Shown in pieces: positions 51,941 through 60,225 of a stretch of 64,000 nucleotides of DNA. The notes under the pieces were generated by a model that saw nothing but the letters and a program-made list of their open reading frames with translations, was not told where the DNA came from and ran no database searches. Position 1 is the first letter of the stretch; each line of letters opens with the position of its first letter. The DNA comes from an uncultured Lachnospiraceae bacterium. Lineage in GTDB: Bacteria > Bacillota > Clostridia > Lachnospirales > Lachnospiraceae. A program made the position numbers and the translations under genes. The stretch is from assembly GCA_910583605.1 (NCBI GenBank), contig CAJTXN010000001.1:62001-126000 (forward strand), in the 5' to 3' direction.

Positions 51941-51967
51941 GGCTGTCCTGAATTGATCGGGACAGCC
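51941..51967 (+). terminator. Hairpin after cheR
   Basis: GGCTGTCCTG (51941-51950) pairs with 51958-51967 (one wobble). There is no clear T-tract, so termination may be partial. Confidence 0.55.
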
Positions 51968-51992
51968 TGATTAACTTGAAGGGAATAACAAT

Positions 51993-52550
51993 ATGCGTGT
52001 AATTGCAGGAAGTGCCAGACGATTGAATTTAAAAACTGTACCAGGCAGGGATATCAGGCCCACAACCGACAGAATTAAAGAAACGCTGTTTAATATGATT
52101 CAAAATGATGTACCGGGGTGTCTGTTTCTGGATATATTCAGCGGAAGTGGTGCAATCGGAATAGAAGCGTTAAGCAGAGGGGCCGGACAGGCATATTTTG
52201 TTGAAAATAATAATACGGCTGTAGCCTGTATACGGGAAAATCTAAGGTTTACAAAACTTGAGGATAGTGGTATTGTAATGGAATGCAGTGCGGTTACCGC
52301 AATATCCCGCCTGGAATCTAAAAATATTTGTTTTGATATCATTTTTATGGACCCGCCGTATGAAATGAATCTGGAAGCGGAGGTACTGGACAGGCTTCGG
52401 GATTCTTCGCTGGCGGGAGAAAATACGCTGATCATTGTGGAAGCTTCTCTGGATACGTCTTTTGGTTATCTGGAGGATTATGGTTTTGAGATTCTTAAGA
52501 CCAAGGAATATAAAACAAATAAGCACGTATTTATCACAAGAAAACGGTAA
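51993..52550 (+). CDS. rsmD: 16S rRNA (guanine(966)-N(2))-methyltransferase
   Basis: This enzyme methylates G966 of 16S rRNA during 30S assembly. The 185-residue protein begins MRVIAGSARRLNLKTVPGRDIRPTTDRIKETLFNMI, a clear RsmD signature. It has the SAM motif FLDIFSGSGAIGIEALSRGA and catalytic MDPPY. It is followed 43 nt later by coaD, as in most Firmicutes (ylbH-coaD in Bacillus). Confidence 0.96.
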   Translation: MRVIAGSARRLNLKTVPGRDIRPTTDRIKETLFNMIQNDVPGCLFLDIFSGSGAIGIEALSRGAGQAYFVENNNTAVACIRENLRFTKLEDSGIVMECSAVTAISRLESKNICFDIIFMDPPYEMNLEAEVLDRLRDSSLAGENTLIIVEASLDTSFGYLEDYGFEILKTKEYKTNKHVFITRKR

Positions 52551-52593
52551 TTTGCCAATAGATTGCATACGACAGGAAAGGCAGGATGGCAGA

Positions 52594-53088
52594 ATGAAGA
52601 TTGGAATTTATCCGGGAAGTTTTGATCCGGTTACGAAAGGTCATTTAGATATTATTGAACGCTCGGCAAAAATGGTAGATAAATTATTTGTGGCGGTTTT
52701 AAATAATAATACAAAATCTCCGTTGTTTTCTGTAGACGAACGTGTTAATATGTTATGTGAAGTTACGAAGGATATACCGAATGTACAGATCGATGCATTT
52801 AGTGGTCTTTTGGTAGACTATGCAAAAAAACGGAATGCCACCATCATAATCCGGGGGCTGCGTGCAGTCACCGATTTTGAATATGAACTGCAGATGTCCC
52901 AGACCAACCGGATTATGGATGAGAATGTGGATACAATCTTTTTAACAACGAGTTTACAATATGCATATTTATGCTCCAGCACAGTCAAAGAAGTTGCATT
53001 GTGCGGCGGAGAAGTAGGTAAATTTGTACCGGAATATGTAGTAGAGAAAATAAAGGAAAAGGTGAGTCTGTTAAATGCAGGCGAATAA
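52594..53088 (+). CDS. coaD: Phosphopantetheine adenylyltransferase
   Basis: This enzyme makes dephospho-CoA from 4'-phosphopantetheine and ATP. The ATG at 52594 starts the canonical MKIGIYPGSFDPVTKGHLDIIERSAK with the TxGH nucleotide motif. RGLRAVTDFEYELQM and the CSSTVKEVA (ISSTxxR-type) motif follow. The 164 residues are standard. An upstream open extension of the frame into rsmD has no role. The coiled-coil gene starts 13 nt downstream. Confidence 0.96.
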   Translation: MKIGIYPGSFDPVTKGHLDIIERSAKMVDKLFVAVLNNNTKSPLFSVDERVNMLCEVTKDIPNVQIDAFSGLLVDYAKKRNATIIIRGLRAVTDFEYELQMSQTNRIMDENVDTIFLTTSLQYAYLCSSTVKEVALCGGEVGKFVPEYVVEKIKEKVSLLNAGE

Positions 53089-53101
53089 GGAGGAATGAAG
53101 A

Positions 53102-53734
53102 GTGATTAAGTATGAACAGACACTTTCGGAATTGGAGGAATTCCTTGATAATTGTAGAAAACAGAAATTGTCCAGTACAAATATCATTGTAAACAAAGAT
53201 CAGATTGATGAATACATATCTGAATTAAAAATGAAAACTCCTGAAGAAATAAAGAAATACCAGCGGATTATTAATAATCGGGATGCGATTTTAAATGCAG
53301 CGCAGGATAAAGCCGATGAAATGATCGAGCAGGCAAAATTAGAAACCAGTGAGCTGATTTCCGAACATGAGATCATGCAACAGGCTTATCAGCAGGCCAA
53401 TGCAATGGTGGAAGAGGCATCGGCTGAGGCCCAGCAGATACTTGACCATGCGGTAAATGATGCAAATGATATAAGACTGGGCGCTATGCAGTACACCGAT
53501 GAAATTCTTGCGAATCTTCAGAATATTATTACTCATTCAATGGAAAATATAACGATAAAGTATGAAAGCTTTATGAAGTCACTGAATAACAGTCTGGAAA
53601 TTGTAATTGCCAACCGTAACGAGCTGATTCCGCCGCAGGAGGAACAAAGTACAGAGCAGGTGCAGACGGAAGAAAATGTACAGCAGGATTCAAATGGCAC
53701 GGAGTTTGAAGATTATACGGTTGATTTAAGCTGA
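53102..53734 (+). CDS. Coiled-coil protein (DivIVA/ATPase-subunit-like), unknown function
   Basis: This 210-residue acidic protein is mostly coiled coil from about residue 55 to 140 (DKADEMIEQAKLETSELISEHEIMQQAY, SAEAQQILDHAVNDANDIRLGAMQYTDEIL), with a disordered C-terminal tail rich in Glu and Gln. It resembles the V-type ATPase-subunit-H-like proteins often annotated next to coaD in Lachnospiraceae. The GTG start follows AAGGAGGAATGAAGA. No enzymatic motif is present. A cell-division or scaffold role is a guess. Confidence 0.75.
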   Translation: MIKYEQTLSELEEFLDNCRKQKLSSTNIIVNKDQIDEYISELKMKTPEEIKKYQRIINNRDAILNAAQDKADEMIEQAKLETSELISEHEIMQQAYQQANAMVEEASAEAQQILDHAVNDANDIRLGAMQYTDEILANLQNIITHSMENITIKYESFMKSLNNSLEIVIANRNELIPPQEEQSTEQVQTEENVQQDSNGTEFEDYTVDLS

Positions 53735-53751
53735 TCGTAACTGCCATATGG

Positions 53752-53795
53752 CTGCCTATTTTATATCAGAATGATATTAAGATAGGCAGATTTTT
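53752..53795 (+). terminator. Terminator after the coaD unit
   Basis: CTGCCTAT (53752-53759) pairs with ATAGGCAG (53782-53789), with an inner ATATCA/TGATAT stem and a following T-run. Confidence 0.85.
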
Positions 53796-53827
53796 GTCTG
53801 TACCGGGGCTGTCTGAAGCTGCCGGAT

Positions 53828-54799
53828 TTACAGGCTGATTTGGAACAGGTTTAAGGCCGTCAGATATAGCATTATGACGGACACGGACATCAACAGCCGG
53901 GCCAGAATATATTTTTTAAGAGAAATATTTTTATTTGTACATACACTCCGGGTCTGCATAAGAGTGGAAAATCCTCCGAAGGAGGTTGCCGCAATACAGC
54001 AGACGGCTTTCATTGGAAGTGCATATGCAGATTCCGAGATATAGTAGGAACCGGTAGTTATTTCACAGAGAGCCGCTAGAAAATATTTAAAAGGAAGGTA
54101 AATCGGCAGTTTCTGATAAATAAAGGCGGATAAAATGGAGAAAATAATCAGGTAGCCGCATAATTTTATCATGGTCTTAAAGGATTCGAGAATACAGGTA
54201 TCCAGTATTTTAACGGAAAAAGTTTCCGTATGACCGGAGGAATCTGAATGTCTGCCGGCCTGGAATGAATCGGGACTATTATTTGTATGGTCTGTGGTAA
54301 TACCGGACAGAATACCATACAAAACAATCGGTATATAGTATAAGAAAATAAAAAATATTTTATGCCGTACCGGACCAAGAAGAGTGATCAACAGATAATT
54401 CTGAAGATAACCGGGACTGGTGTTATTGGAAAAACAGATAATCCGGTTTGCTTCCTGTTCCGAGATCAGATGCTGTTCCAATAAATCGTTGGTGACTTTG
54501 GCCCCCAGAGGATAGCCGCAGAAAAAACCCATGAATACTGCATATCCGCCATATAGGCTGGTACGGAAGAACAAATGCATGACGGGATACAGGAGTCTGC
54601 CGATTGTCTGAATCACTCCCAGACGCATGATGATATTGGATATCAGAACAAAAGGGAAGATGGAGGGCATTAGGGCTGTCAGACAGAGATGTATGCCGGT
54701 ATTTACTCCTGAAAGGCAGATATCGGGGAACAGTAACAGCATGGAAAACAGAAACAGGATACAGCCAAGGGAAAACATATGTCTGGAATTTGTATTCAT
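53828..54799 (-). CDS. ylbJ: Sporulation integral membrane protein YlbJ-like
   Basis: This is a polytopic membrane protein of the nucleoside-recognition/gate family, about 323 residues with eight or so hydrophobic segments. Characteristic pieces are TALMPSIFPFVLISNIIMRLG, GFFCGYPLGAKVTNDLLEQHLIS and FSNNTSPGYLQNYLLI. In Bacillus, ylbJ lies next to coaD and is required for spore-coat or cortex formation, which fits the position here, though on the opposite strand. The ATG at 54799 with a weak GGTGA site is chosen; a GTG at 54808 is also possible. Confidence 0.82.
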   Translation of the reverse strand: MNTNSRHMFSLGCILFLFSMLLLFPDICLSGVNTGIHLCLTALMPSIFPFVLISNIIMRLGVIQTIGRLLYPVMHLFFRTSLYGGYAVFMGFFCGYPLGAKVTNDLLEQHLISEQEANRIICFSNNTSPGYLQNYLLITLLGPVRHKIFFIFLYYIPIVLYGILSGITTDHTNNSPDSFQAGRHSDSSGHTETFSVKILDTCILESFKTMIKLCGYLIIFSILSAFIYQKLPIYLPFKYFLAALCEITTGSYYISESAYALPMKAVCCIAATSFGGFSTLMQTRSVCTNKNISLKKYILARLLMSVSVIMLYLTALNLFQISL

Positions 54800-54882
54800 A
54801 AAAGTCACCGGCTTTGTGTTGGTTATTTATATATATGAAGTCTGATTTTGAAAAATGTGCAGACAAGCAAAGGGATTATGAA

Positions 54883-54911
54883 TTGACCAGTTTTTAACTT
54901 TATGATATGAT
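54883..54911 (+). promoter_or_regulatory. Promoter of asnB
   Basis: TTGACC (54883-54888), 17 nt, TATGAT (54906-54911), 40 nt before the start codon. Confidence 0.65.
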
Positions 54912-54950
54912 TGCCAAAGAATTATTATAGTAGAATAGGAGAGAACCCGT

Positions 54951-56789
54951 ATGTGTGGATTTGCCGGATATATAACAACGGAAGGTGACGGAGAACGTTA
55001 TCAGCCGGATCTGATGGAAATGATGAATTCCATAAAGCACCGGGGCCCGGATGATGAAGGGCTGCATGTGGACGATATGGCAGGGCTTGGATTCCGCAGA
55101 CTGAGCATTATCGGAATTACCAACGGAAAACAGCCGATGTATAACGAGGACGGAACCATTGTGGTGACGTTTAACGGTGAAATATATAATTATCAGGAGA
55201 TTAAAGAGGATTTAATTGAAAAAGGACATATTTTTAAAACCGATGCGGATACGGAAGTTCTGGTACACGGATATGAGGAATATGGAACAGAGCTGCTTCA
55301 GAAACTGCGGGGTATGTATGCTTTTGCAGTCTGGAACCGTGATAAGAAGGAAATGCTGATTGCCAGGGATATCTTTGGAATTAAGCCGATGTTTTATACA
55401 CGGACAGAGCATGATTTTGTATTTGGTTCCGAGATTAAGGCAATTTTGAAGTTTCCGAATGTGAAGAAGGAATTGAATGAACTGGCTTTGGAAAGCTATT
55501 TATCTTTCCAGTATTCTGTTCTGGATGAAACCTTTTATAAGGGCATCTTCCGGCTTCCGCCGGCCCATTATCTACTTTGGAAAGACGGAGCGGTGGAGAT
55601 TCAGAGATATTATGAGCCTGAATTTAATACCGATAAATCCATTACCTTTGAGGGAGCAGTGGAGCAGGTGAATCAGGTAATGGAAAATTCCATTGCTGCC
55701 CATAAGATCAGTGATACCGAAGTGGGAGGATTTTTATCCGGCGGAGTGGATTCCAGTTATATTGTGGCCAGAAGTAATCTGGACAAGACCTTTAGCGTAG
55801 GATTTGATTATCCAAAATGCAATGAGATACCGCTGGCGAAAACCTTATCCGATTATGTGGGAGTGAAGAATAAGAGCAAACTCATTACCACTCAGGAATT
55901 TTTTGAGGAGCTGCCGAAGATTATGAATCATGTAGACGAGCCTTTGTCAGACCCGTCCTGTATTGCGTTATATTTTCTGTGCAGGCTTGCCAGTGAACAG
56001 GTCAAGGTGGTGTTATCGGGAGAAGGTTCTGATGAATTATTCGGCGGTTATAATATTTATAAATCTCCGCTGGCACTGAAACCGGTAATGAAGGTTCCGA
56101 GACCGGTAAGACGTGGTCTGGCAAAAGTATTGAATAAACTCCCGATGAATTTTAAGGGTAAGAATTATCTGATCCGTGCCGGACAGGATTTGGAAGAACG
56201 ATATATTGGAAATGCCTATATCTATCATATCAATGAGGTTTATAAACTGTTAAAGGCACCGAAAAAGGTGCATACACCGCAGAGCATAACAAAACCTATT
56301 TATGATAAGGTCAGGGATAAAGATGATATTACGAAAATGCAGTATCTGGATATCAATACATGGCTGTGGGGAGATATTCTGAATAAGGCGGATACCATGA
56401 GTATGGCTCATTCTCTGGAGGTCAGGGTGCCGTTTCTGGATAAGGAAGTGGCTAAAGTGGCATTTCGTGTTCCGGTGGAGCACCGGGTGGACAGCCATGA
56501 AACAAAACGTTATTTCAGAAAGGCAGCCAATGAATTTATGCCGGATATCACGGCGGAACGTAAAAAGTTAGGATTTCCGATTCCGGTGAGAAACTGGCTG
56601 CGGGAGGATATCTATTACCGGCTGGTAAAAGATACCCTGACATCAAAGGAATCCGAACAGTTTTTCCATACGGATTATCTGGTGGATTTACTGGATAAGC
56701 ATTTTACGGGAAAATGTGATAATTCCAGAAAAATCTGGACCGTTTATGCATTTATTCTTTGGTATCAGAAACATTTCAGTGCAGCTTAA
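54951..56789 (+). CDS. asnB: Asparagine synthase (glutamine-hydrolysing)
   Basis: This enzyme makes asparagine from aspartate, ATP and glutamine-derived ammonia. Cys2 is the glutaminase nucleophile (MCGFAGY), followed by KHRGPDDEG, RRLSIIGITNGKQPMYNEDGT and NGEIYNY. The synthetase domain has the pyrophosphatase-loop SGGVDSSYIVA near residue 263, GEGSDELFGGY, and the C-terminal VRVPFLDKEV. The 612 residues fit AsnB. AGGAGAG precedes the ATG. A GC-rich 8-bp hairpin lies after the stop. Confidence 0.95.
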   Translation: MCGFAGYITTEGDGERYQPDLMEMMNSIKHRGPDDEGLHVDDMAGLGFRRLSIIGITNGKQPMYNEDGTIVVTFNGEIYNYQEIKEDLIEKGHIFKTDADTEVLVHGYEEYGTELLQKLRGMYAFAVWNRDKKEMLIARDIFGIKPMFYTRTEHDFVFGSEIKAILKFPNVKKELNELALESYLSFQYSVLDETFYKGIFRLPPAHYLLWKDGAVEIQRYYEPEFNTDKSITFEGAVEQVNQVMENSIAAHKISDTEVGGFLSGGVDSSYIVARSNLDKTFSVGFDYPKCNEIPLAKTLSDYVGVKNKSKLITTQEFFEELPKIMNHVDEPLSDPSCIALYFLCRLASEQVKVVLSGEGSDELFGGYNIYKSPLALKPVMKVPRPVRRGLAKVLNKLPMNFKGKNYLIRAGQDLEERYIGNAYIYHINEVYKLLKAPKKVHTPQSITKPIYDKVRDKDDITKMQYLDINTWLWGDILNKADTMSMAHSLEVRVPFLDKEVAKVAFRVPVEHRVDSHETKRYFRKAANEFMPDITAERKKLGFPIPVRNWLREDIYYRLVKDTLTSKESEQFFHTDYLVDLLDKHFTGKCDNSRKIWTVYAFILWYQKHFSAA

Positions 56790-56810
56790 GACAGATATAT
56801 AAAATATGTG

Positions 56811-56828
56811 CGCCGCAGTCCTGCGGCG
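56811..56828 (+). terminator. Short GC-rich hairpin after asnB
   Basis: CGCCGCAG (56811-56818) pairs perfectly with 56821-56828. No T-tract follows, so it is probably not a complete terminator. Confidence 0.4.
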
Positions 56829-56842
56829 GAATGGAGGAACAG

Positions 56843-57640
56843 GTGAGATTGACTACCGTTGCCAGCGGAAGCAGTGGGAATTGTGTTTATGTGGGTTCGG
56901 ACAGTACCCATGTACTTGTGGATGCCGGCATTAGTAAAAAAAGAACCGAAGAAGGATTACATTCCTGTGATATTGATTTAAAAGATATCAGTGCAATTAT
57001 GATCACCCATGAGCATATTGATCATATTAACGGACTGGGAGTGATATCCAGAAAATATTCGATTCCGATTATGGCTACACCGCTGACGGTACAGGCGATT
57101 CGGGAAAATAAAAAACTTGGAGAGATACCGTCGGAACTGTTTATGGAAATAGCACCGGACGAACCATTCCGGGTGGGAGATATGGAAATCTGTCCGTTTC
57201 GTATCTCCCATGATGCCGCAGATCCGGTGGCTTACAGGATAAACTGCAGCGGGCAGTCGGTTGCAGTTGCCACCGATATGGGAACTTATGATAACTATAC
57301 GGTATCTAATCTGAAAGGACTGGATGCCATCGTGCTGGAAGCCAACCATGATGTAAATATGCTTCTGGCCGGTGATTATCCTTATTATCTGAAACAGAGG
57401 ATTCTGGGAGATAAGGGACATCTGTCCAATGAGTCGTCAGGACGTCTGCTGGATGAAATACTGCATGATAATTTAAAATATATTGCCCTTGGTCATCTGA
57501 GCAAGGAAAATAATTTTGAAGAGCTGGCATATCAGACGGTTACTACCGAAATAACGCTGAGTGACAGTTGTTACAAGGCGAAAGATTTTAATATCATGGT
57601 AGCCAGACGGGATGTTTGTTCCGGTTTATTAACGATATAG
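56843..57640 (+). CDS. MBL-fold metallohydrolase, YycJ/WalJ-like
   Basis: This is a single-domain metallo-beta-lactamase-fold protein of about 265 residues. The metal-binding HxHxDH motif is H56-E-H-I-D60-H61, and later ATDMGTY, LEANHDVNMLLAGDYP and LGHLSKENN complete the site. RLTTVASGSSGNCVYVG at the start and DAGISKKR fit the YycJ/WalJ group, implicated in DNA or cell-wall processes in Bacillus. GGAGG (56833-56837) is 5 nt from the GTG at 56843; an ATG at 56831 lies before it without a site. The substrate is unknown. Confidence 0.85.
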   Translation: MRLTTVASGSSGNCVYVGSDSTHVLVDAGISKKRTEEGLHSCDIDLKDISAIMITHEHIDHINGLGVISRKYSIPIMATPLTVQAIRENKKLGEIPSELFMEIAPDEPFRVGDMEICPFRISHDAADPVAYRINCSGQSVAVATDMGTYDNYTVSNLKGLDAIVLEANHDVNMLLAGDYPYYLKQRILGDKGHLSNESSGRLLDEILHDNLKYIALGHLSKENNFEELAYQTVTTEITLSDSCYKAKDFNIMVARRDVCSGLLTI

Positions 57641-57660
57641 GAAAGAAGAGGTTTTGAAAT

Positions 57661-57933
57661 ATGAAGAAATCCATTATAACCGTTGTAGGAAAGGATACGG
57701 TTGGAATTATAGCGAAGGTATGTACATATCTTGCAGAAAACCAGATTAATATTTTAGATATTTCACAGACCATAGTTCAGGATTATTTCAATATGATGAT
57801 GATTGTGGATATTAACAGGTCTGCAAAGGAATTTGGAGTTATTGCCGATGATCTGGATGCCATAGGAGCCGAAATCGGCGTACAGGTGAAGATACAGCAG
57901 GAAGATATTTTTAATTCCATGCATCGGATTTAG
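57661..57933 (+). CDS. ACT domain-containing protein (UPF0237)
   Basis: This 90-residue protein is a single ACT domain: SIITVVGKDTVGIIAKVCTYLAENQINILDISQTIVQDYFNMMMIVD. ACT domains bind small ligands such as amino acids. Together with the DUF711 protein encoded 23 nt downstream it forms a pair conserved across Firmicutes. GAAAGAAGAGG precedes the ATG. The ligand and pathway are unknown; a regulator of the partner protein is the obvious inference. Confidence 0.9.
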   Translation: MKKSIITVVGKDTVGIIAKVCTYLAENQINILDISQTIVQDYFNMMMIVDINRSAKEFGVIADDLDAIGAEIGVQVKIQQEDIFNSMHRI

Positions 57934-57956
57934 AATGTTTAAAGGAGTCCTTTGAG

Positions 57957-59321
57957 ATGATAAATATTTTTGAAGTGAATGAAACCAATAAGATGATCGA
58001 GCAGGAGAATCTGGATGTCAGGACCATTACACTGGGTATCAGCCTGCTGGATTGCATTGACAACAATCTGGAACAATTAAATGAAAATATCTATAACAAG
58101 ATAACAACGGTAGCAAAGGAACTGGTTTCCACCGGACAGCAGATAGAGAAGGAATTGGGAATTCCCATTGTTAATAAGAGAATTTCCGTAACACCGGTTT
58201 CGCTGGTTGGCGCCAGCGCCTGTCATTCGCCGGAGGATTTTGTGACAGTTGCAAAGACACTGGACCGGGCGGCCCATAAAGTAGGCGTCAATTTTATCGG
58301 CGGCTATTCCGCACTGGTCAGCAAGGGTATGACACCTTCGGAAGAAAATCTGATTCGTTCCATACCGGAAGCGCTGGCATGTACCGAACGGGTATGCAGT
58401 TCCGTGAATGTGGGTTCCACAAAAACCGGAATTAATATGGATGCTGTAAAGCTGATGGGAGAAATTATACTGGAAACGGCTGAAAAAACGAAGGATTCGG
58501 ATTCTTTGGGCTGTGCCAAACTGGTGGTATTCTGTAATGCACCGGATGATAATCCTTTTATGGCAGGCGCGTTTCATGGAGTTACCGAGGCAGATGCCAT
58601 TGTTAATGTAGGTGTCAGTGGTCCGGGTGTTGTCAGAACGGCACTGACAAAAGCAAGAGGCGCCAATTTTGAGGTGCTTTGTGAAACCATTAAAAAGACG
58701 GCATTTAAAGTAACCAGAGTGGGACAGTTGGTGGCTCAGGAGGCATCCAGACGTCTGGGTATTCCTTTTGGAATTATTGATTTGTCTCTGGCTCCAACAC
58801 CGGCTGTCGGAGACAGCGTGGCAGATATTCTGGAGGAAATCGGTCTGGAGCGGGTAGGAGCACCAGGCACTACGGCGGCTCTGGCCTTATTAAATGATCA
58901 GGTGAAAAAGGGCGGTGTAATGGCCTCTTCCTATGTAGGCGGATTAAGCGGCGCGTTTATTCCGGTCAGTGAAGATCAGGGAATGATAGATTCGGTACAG
59001 GCAGGAGCGCTTACCATTGAAAAACTGGAGGCTATGACCTGTGTCTGCTCTGTAGGTCTGGACATGATTGCCATTCCGGGAGATACCAGTGCGTCTACCA
59101 TTTCTGGTATTATTGCTGATGAATCGGCCATTGGTATGATCAATCAGAAGACAACCGCCGTCCGGGTGATACCGGTTATTGGAAAAGGAGTAGGAGAAGT
59201 AGTTGAGTTTGGCGGATTGCTGGGATATGCACCGGTTATGCCTGTCAACCAGTTCTCCTGTGAGGCATTTATCAACAGAGGGGGAAGAATTCCGGCACCA
59301 ATCCATAGTTTTAAAAATTAA
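57957..59321 (+). CDS. PFL family protein (DUF711/UPF0210)
   Basis: This 454-residue protein has the pyruvate-formate-lyase-like DUF711 fold. It starts INIFEVNETNKMIEQENLDVRTITLGISLLDC and carries GVNFIGGYSALVSKGM, VCSSVNVGSTKTGINMDAV, NVGVSGPGVV and the C-terminal CEAFINRGGRIPAPIHSFKN. There is no glycyl-radical motif, so it is not a PFL enzyme. Some UPF0210 members are described as cell-cycle or amino-acid related, but function is unproven. AAAGGAGTCC precedes the ATG. Confidence 0.9.
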   Translation: MINIFEVNETNKMIEQENLDVRTITLGISLLDCIDNNLEQLNENIYNKITTVAKELVSTGQQIEKELGIPIVNKRISVTPVSLVGASACHSPEDFVTVAKTLDRAAHKVGVNFIGGYSALVSKGMTPSEENLIRSIPEALACTERVCSSVNVGSTKTGINMDAVKLMGEIILETAEKTKDSDSLGCAKLVVFCNAPDDNPFMAGAFHGVTEADAIVNVGVSGPGVVRTALTKARGANFEVLCETIKKTAFKVTRVGQLVAQEASRRLGIPFGIIDLSLAPTPAVGDSVADILEEIGLERVGAPGTTAALALLNDQVKKGGVMASSYVGGLSGAFIPVSEDQGMIDSVQAGALTIEKLEAMTCVCSVGLDMIAIPGDTSASTISGIIADESAIGMINQKTTAVRVIPVIGKGVGEVVEFGGLLGYAPVMPVNQFSCEAFINRGGRIPAPIHSFKN

Positions 59322-59374
59322 GAATACTGTCGCATGGAAAGGTAGATGATTAATATAAAATATATAAAAGTATA

Positions 59375-59635
59375 TTGGAACATAACTTTCCAGATGAGCC
59401 ATTTCTTTTATTTTTAGAAATAGATGACATGAGAAATGAGATTAGAAAAGATGAAGTTTTTAGAGATGAATTGATGGGCTATGCAGAAGGAGAAATAAGT
59501 AAAAATGGAACATTTTTATCTGAATGTGAAATTCCAGAGTTAAGTATGATTAATGAAGATGCAAAGTTTGAGGGGGTTGAGATTAGCGAAGAAGAATTTG
59601 AAAGTATATGGGAAAAAGCTATAAATAAAAATTAA
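59375..59635 (+). CDS. Short acidic hypothetical protein, possibly a gene remnant
   Basis: An open frame of 86 residues starts at a TTG without a clear ribosome binding site and lacks any ATG. The composition is acidic (EIDDMRNEIRKDEVF, EFESIWEKAINKN). No family is recognised. Base composition is more AT-rich than in neighbours, and a transposon-gene relic lies just downstream, so this may be the 3' part of a transferred gene. Treat as uncertain. Confidence 0.35.
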   Translation: MEHNFPDEPFLLFLEIDDMRNEIRKDEVFRDELMGYAEGEISKNGTFLSECEIPELSMINEDAKFEGVEISEEEFESIWEKAINKN

Positions 59636-59696
59636 TCTGTTATTAATTTTAATTATGGTTATACTTTAGGACTCCCAACCCCTTTCCCTTTTTCAA

Positions 59697-59752
59697 AAAA
59701 TCTATCTCTTGCCTAGTCCACGAATGTGGAGCAAATGCAAGAGATAGATTTT
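59697..59752. other. Nested hairpin in the relic region
   Basis: A perfect 16-bp stem (59697-59712 with 59737-59752) encloses an inner TCCAC/GTGGA hairpin (59717-59730). It may be a terminator of the preceding ORF or a mobile-element end. Confidence 0.5.
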
Positions 59753-59813
59753 ATAAACGCACTTTTTGTATCAAAAAAATTTGTTACGAAAGGGGCACTT
59801 CACATAAGAAAGT

Positions 59814-60046
59814 GATTATTTAATTCCTAATCTTAAATTTTTTGCAAAAGAAGAAATCAATATTGGCATTTATGGGCAACGACATTTGAAGTACTTACAG
59901 GAGTATCGCAGGTTGACATATATCAATCTGCTTACGAGCGGAAAACTTAATAGCTAACTCGTTGATATTGATGAACAAGCACAGGTGAGCTTTTCTCGGA
60001 TTGTAGAACAGAAGAAATTGTTTTGAAAGAACTAATATATCAATAA
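59814..60046 (+). pseudogene. tnpV: TnpV transposon protein relic
   Basis: The frame from 59814 reads DYLIPNLKFF, then GIYGQRHLKYLQEYRRLTY, INLLTSGKLNS and, after an in-frame TAA at 59955, LVDIDEQAQ with VSFSRIVEQ. This follows the TnpV pattern (a conjugative/mobilisable-element protein). The family's C-terminal EIVLKELIY appears at 60014-60043 in another frame, so the segment between was deleted with a frameshift. The rest of the gene-free stretch (59636-59813 and 60047-60187) contains only the nested hairpin and degenerate sequence. Confidence 0.7.
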
Positions 60047-60181
60047 AAATGTAACGGCATTGGCGTGAAGCTGATGTCGCTTTTAAATTAGCCGTAGAGG
60101 CAGAAAAATTCATAGCTATATGGTAAAATTAGAAAAACAATTCGAGGGTGAACATACAATGATGAATATTAAAAAAGGATG

Positions 60182-60225
60182 AAAAAAATGATTACTGGAA
60201 TTTATTGAATTATTTCAGTAGTCAT
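60182..60225 (-). terminator. Terminator of tmcAL overlapping its 3' end
   Basis: On the minus strand ATGACTACTG (60225-60216) pairs with CAGTAATCAT (60197-60188), followed by a seven-T run. The stem begins inside the coding sequence. Confidence 0.75.

Noticed and set aside
59895..60113. A 72-residue minus-strand ORF
   Set aside because: It is the antisense of the TnpV relic and shows no coding character.
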